Shown here: piece after piece, positions 21,678 through 22,212 of the stretch | Layout: each line of letters starts with the position of its first letter | How positions within the stretch are numbered: the stretch's first letter is position 1 | Virus record (IMG/VR): IMGVR_UViG_3300008050_000365 | Span: 1-22,212 of that record | Strand: one strand, 5' to 3' | Origin: a virus | Length of the DNA stretch: 22,212 nucleotides | The notes under the pieces: model-generated | The model's database searches: none | Told to the model about the DNA's origin: nothing | The model's input: the letters and a program-made list of their open reading frames with translations, nothing else | Made by a program: the position numbers and the translations under genes

Positions 21678-22212
21678 ATTTGCCAGTTTGGACGGAATGA
21701 CATGCCACCAGATGCTGCATAAAAGAATGGTTGATATGTCCAACCTCGGCCGGGCGCAGCCATTGTTGGCATTTCACCATCCACCCCCGACTGTGCGGTG
21801 ACATTGCTTGCACGTTGATTGTTGAACGCCACACTTTCTGTTTTCCAATCATCAAAGTCATAATACATCCAAGAAGTATCATCGTCATTCCAGGTAGGCT
21901 TGTTATCACAGTCGCAATAACCCAAGTCGTTGCAACTACCGTCTGAACATAAACAACAAGGAACGGTATATTTTGCGCCCCATGAGTCATCAAATTGATA
22001 ATTAATACATCTGTATCCATTATGATCTTTAAACTTGTCGTAGTTGTTTCCAGTAAATTCTTCTGGGTTTAAAAGAACAAGTTTATTTGTGTTCTCTTCT
22101 TTTCGGAATACTGTTATTCCTTCTCTATTATATGCGGTGTTTTGGCTAAAACCCTCTGCGAGCAACCACCTTGTTTCGTTTCTTGGAGTGAATGTTAACA
22201 CTGTATTTTTAT
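21674..22212 (-). CDS. Cys-rich orphan, 5' end outside window
   Basis: The frame is open to the right edge of the window, so the true start is not visible; a GTG at 22201 has no convincing ribosome binding site. About 178 residues are visible. RWLLAEGFSQN contains LAE before G, an LxE pattern. A cluster of six Cys in 17 residues (PCCLCSDGSC, then YCDC; 21908-21958) suggests metal binding or disulfides. It is followed by an Asp/Trp/Tyr-rich stretch (WNDDDTSWMYYDFDDWK) and a Gly-rich end. The style resembles the Trp/Tyr-rich tails of the orphans at 3758 and 14288. No function can be assigned. Confidence 0.7.
   Translation of the reverse strand, partial: KNTVLTFTPRNETRWLLAEGFSQNTAYNREGITVFRKEENTNKLVLLNPEEFTGNNYDKFKDHNGYRCINYQFDDSWGAKYTVPCCLCSDGSCNDLGYCDCDNKPTWNDDDTSWMYYDFDDWKTESVAFNNQRASNVTAQSGVDGEMPTMAAPGRGWTYQPFFYAASGGMSFRPNWQI

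Overview
The window looks like part of the late-gene block of a marine T4-like contractile-tailed phage, of the cyanophage/pelagiphage type. This rests on recognisable T4 homologues in the order 13-14-15-16-17-18-19-20-21-22-23-3-uvsY-uvsW-55. All supported genes lie on the minus strand, so transcription runs from high to low coordinates. Genes are tightly packed with many TAATG/ATGA stop-start overlaps, and the DNA is visibly AT-rich except in a few Gly/Pro-rich accessory genes. No tRNA, CRISPR array, IS element or integrase was seen, and no gap between genes exceeds about 135 bases. The host cannot be fixed from this window.

Right part (22212 to 14634): a cut-off Cys-rich orphan, a small orphan, then neck and tail-completion genes gp13, gp14 and gp15, the terminase pair gp16/gp17 and the tail sheath gp18. 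gp15 is broken by an in-frame TAA; the reading frame continues past it in register to the length of T4 gp15.

Middle (14593 to 6065): a small orphan, tail tube gp19 and portal gp20. Then comes a 564-residue protein built of modules separated by repeated ESxxLDE linkers, three small proteins (one with an EF-hand-like loop, two Gly/Pro-rich), the prohead protease gp21, the scaffold gp22 and the major capsid protein gp23.

Left part (5932 to 1): a GC-rich orphan framed on both sides by a terminator plus late-promoter pair, a gp3-like tail protein, a coiled-coil protein, another small orphan, and a recombination/late-regulation group (uvsY, dCMP deaminase, uvsW, an Sm-like acidic protein, and the late sigma factor gp55, cut off by the window edge).

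The main idea from the hunt is that several orphan genes may encode internal head proteins. Three share an N-terminal leader resembling AYEAGRRxGLxE that ends in the (L/I)xE pattern cleaved by T4-family prohead proteases. The 564-residue protein has an (L/I)xE site at each module boundary and so reads like a prohead polyprotein. Other notable signals are two near-consensus sigma70 promoters placed so close to the uvsY and gp55 starts that the messages would be nearly leaderless, and exact T4-type TATAAATA late promoters next to UUCG-loop terminators.
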